A stretch of 14,093 nucleotides of DNA from the NCBI GenBank assembly GCA_902489855.1, contig CABUBS010000031.1:1-14093 (forward strand), in the 5' to 3' direction. This document shows, piece after piece, positions 13,376 to 14,093 of the stretch (its first letter is position 1; each line of letters opens with the position of its first letter). Source of the stretch: an uncultured Collinsella sp. (GTDB taxonomy: Bacteria > Actinomycetota > Coriobacteriia > Coriobacteriales > Coriobacteriaceae). The translations under genes and the position numbers were made by a program. Below the pieces are notes generated by a model that had not been told where the DNA came from, ran no database searches, and saw only the letters and a list, made by a program, of their open reading frames with translations.

Positions 13376-13843
13376 ATGAACAGTGCAAGCGCCAAGCGTA
13401 TCGACATCATCTCGGACACCCACGGCTATTTATCGCCTGCGCTCTTGGATGAGCTTGAGGGCGCGGATCTGATTATCCATGCCGGTGACCTTACGTCGGA
13501 GATGGACTACGAGCACCTATGCACTATCGCCCCCGTGCGGGCCGTACTGGGCAACAACGATTACTACCGCGACTACGGCCCCGATGTAGACCGTCTTGCG
13601 CTCTTTACCTACGAAGGCCTCAAATTCGCCGTAGCCCACTACCGCGAAGACCTTCCGGTGGGATCCGTAGACGTAGCCATCAACGGCCACACCCACGTAA
13701 CCAAAGAAGCCCAAGTGGGCCGTTGCTTAGTCCTCAACCCGGGCAGCGCCAGCTACCCCAGAGGCACCCGAGGCCCCACCATGGCCAGAATGCTAGTAAA
13801 AGACGGCAAGATCCTAAGCACTAAGTTTATTGACCTAGACTAA
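13376..13843 (+). CDS. YfcE/MJ0936-like metallophosphoesterase
   Basis: A small cytoplasmic calcineurin-like phosphodiesterase of 155 residues, normal for the YfcE/MJ0936 family. The metal-site motifs are complete: DTH (Asp14, His16), HAGD (Asp38), GNND (Asn61), VAHY (His88) and GHTH (His105, His107), followed by NPGSAS. Family members hydrolyse artificial phosphodiesters in vitro; natural substrates are mostly unclear. ATG 13376 follows GGAAGGG with a 5-nt spacer; a longer in-frame start at 13334 lies in the terminator of the preceding operon and is not used. It is a separate transcription unit between two terminators. The second half of the gene uses GTA, CTA, AGA and CGA codons that its neighbours hardly use. 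Confidence 0.92.
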   Translation: MNSASAKRIDIISDTHGYLSPALLDELEGADLIIHAGDLTSEMDYEHLCTIAPVRAVLGNNDYYRDYGPDVDRLALFTYEGLKFAVAHYREDLPVGSVDVAINGHTHVTKEAQVGRCLVLNPGSASYPRGTRGPTMARMLVKDGKILSTKFIDLD

Positions 13844-13850
13844 CCGCAAC

Positions 13851-13888
13851 AAAAACGGGGGATGCACAACGCATCTCCCGTTTTTCTT
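13851..13888. terminator. Bidirectional terminator after the phosphoesterase gene
   Basis: A stem of about 15 bp pairs 13851-13865 with 13871-13885 around ACAAC (one G-T pair). The A-run on the 5' side and TTTTTCTTT on the 3' side allow termination in both directions. It begins 8 bp after the stop codon. Confidence 0.92.
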
Positions 13889-14053
13889 TGAGCCAAAGTA
13901 AGAAGTTCAACAAGATCCATCAGACCAACCCCGCCGAGGAGCACGCGGGCTAGCCGCGCAGCGGCGCACGCCCACAAAACTGGTTGAATAATGTGACGGC
14001 AGGGAGGGTCTCCGGGGCTGAGGGCGGGGGTTAAGTTTGTCGCGAGTTCCGCA
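13889..14053. other. No gene recognised
   Basis: I find no supported gene here. The stretch has a small GCCGC/GCGGC hairpin (13953-13965) and GC-rich purine runs (14007-14034). The open frame on the minus strand has no family features or ribosome binding site. Confidence 0.5.
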
Positions 14054-14090
14054 CGCAAAGGAAAGCACTTAATGTGCTTTCCGTCTTGCG
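14054..14090. terminator. Hairpin at the right edge, possible terminator of a converging gene
   Basis: GGAAAGCAC (14060-14068) pairs perfectly with GTGCTTTCC (14074-14082) around TTAAT, with CGCAA/TTGCG outer pairs after a small internal loop. Read on the minus strand it is followed by TTTG, weakly terminator-like, so it may end a leftward gene beyond the window. Confidence 0.45.
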
Positions 14091-14093
14091 CAG

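Noticed and set aside
13840..14058. 72-codon minus-strand open frame at the right edge
   Set aside because: It runs through the bidirectional terminator and shows no family features or ribosome binding site.

Overview
The window looks like chromosome of a GC-rich gut actinobacterium of class Coriobacteriia. Collinsella is my best guess, from codon use, gene content and the style of the intergenic regions; no rRNA or other decisive marker is present, so this is inference. No phage, IS, CRISPR, tRNA or rRNA gene is visible.

Layout. (1) The left edge holds the 3' two thirds of a carbamate kinase gene and its terminator. (2) Positions 716-900 hold a degenerate repeat patch with a 27-bp period, whose halves face each other. 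It ends at the stop codon of a minus-strand gene for a membrane-anchored C39-like (papain-fold) protein. (3) After a 354-bp divergent intergenic region comes a likely operon of an APC-superfamily permease and a metal-dependent amidohydrolase, a plausible import-and-hydrolyse pair for an amino acid or dipeptide-like compound. (4) A palindrome and a terminator separate this from the first LytS-type sensor kinase and LytTR response regulator pair. (5) A zinc-dependent phospholipase C-family protein and a UMF1-type MFS transporter follow, each behind its own candidate -10 element. (6) A strong hairpin terminator sits in the leader of a glycosyltransferase gene, whose stop codon overlaps the start of a second LytS-type kinase (ATGA overlap). 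A second LytTR regulator completes that operon. (7) A YfcE-like metallophosphoesterase closes the coding part, followed by a bidirectional terminator and about 200 bp without a gene.

How it may work together. The two kinase/regulator pairs are clear paralogues: two N-terminal membrane helices, a GAF-like middle region, a His_kinase/HATPase core, and a CheY-like domain plus LytTR. In well-studied relatives (E. coli BtsS/BtsR and YpdA/YpdB) such pairs sense small carboxylates or peptides and switch on a few transporter genes. By analogy, pair 1 may control the permease-amidohydrolase unit upstream of it. Pair 2, translationally coupled to a glycosyltransferase, may control a surface-glycan or envelope function. 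These roles are inference. The most unusual features are the paired sensors without the usual five-helix LytS input domain, the glycosyltransferase-kinase-regulator operon, the leader terminators close to candidate promoters, and the 27-bp periodic repeat patch.
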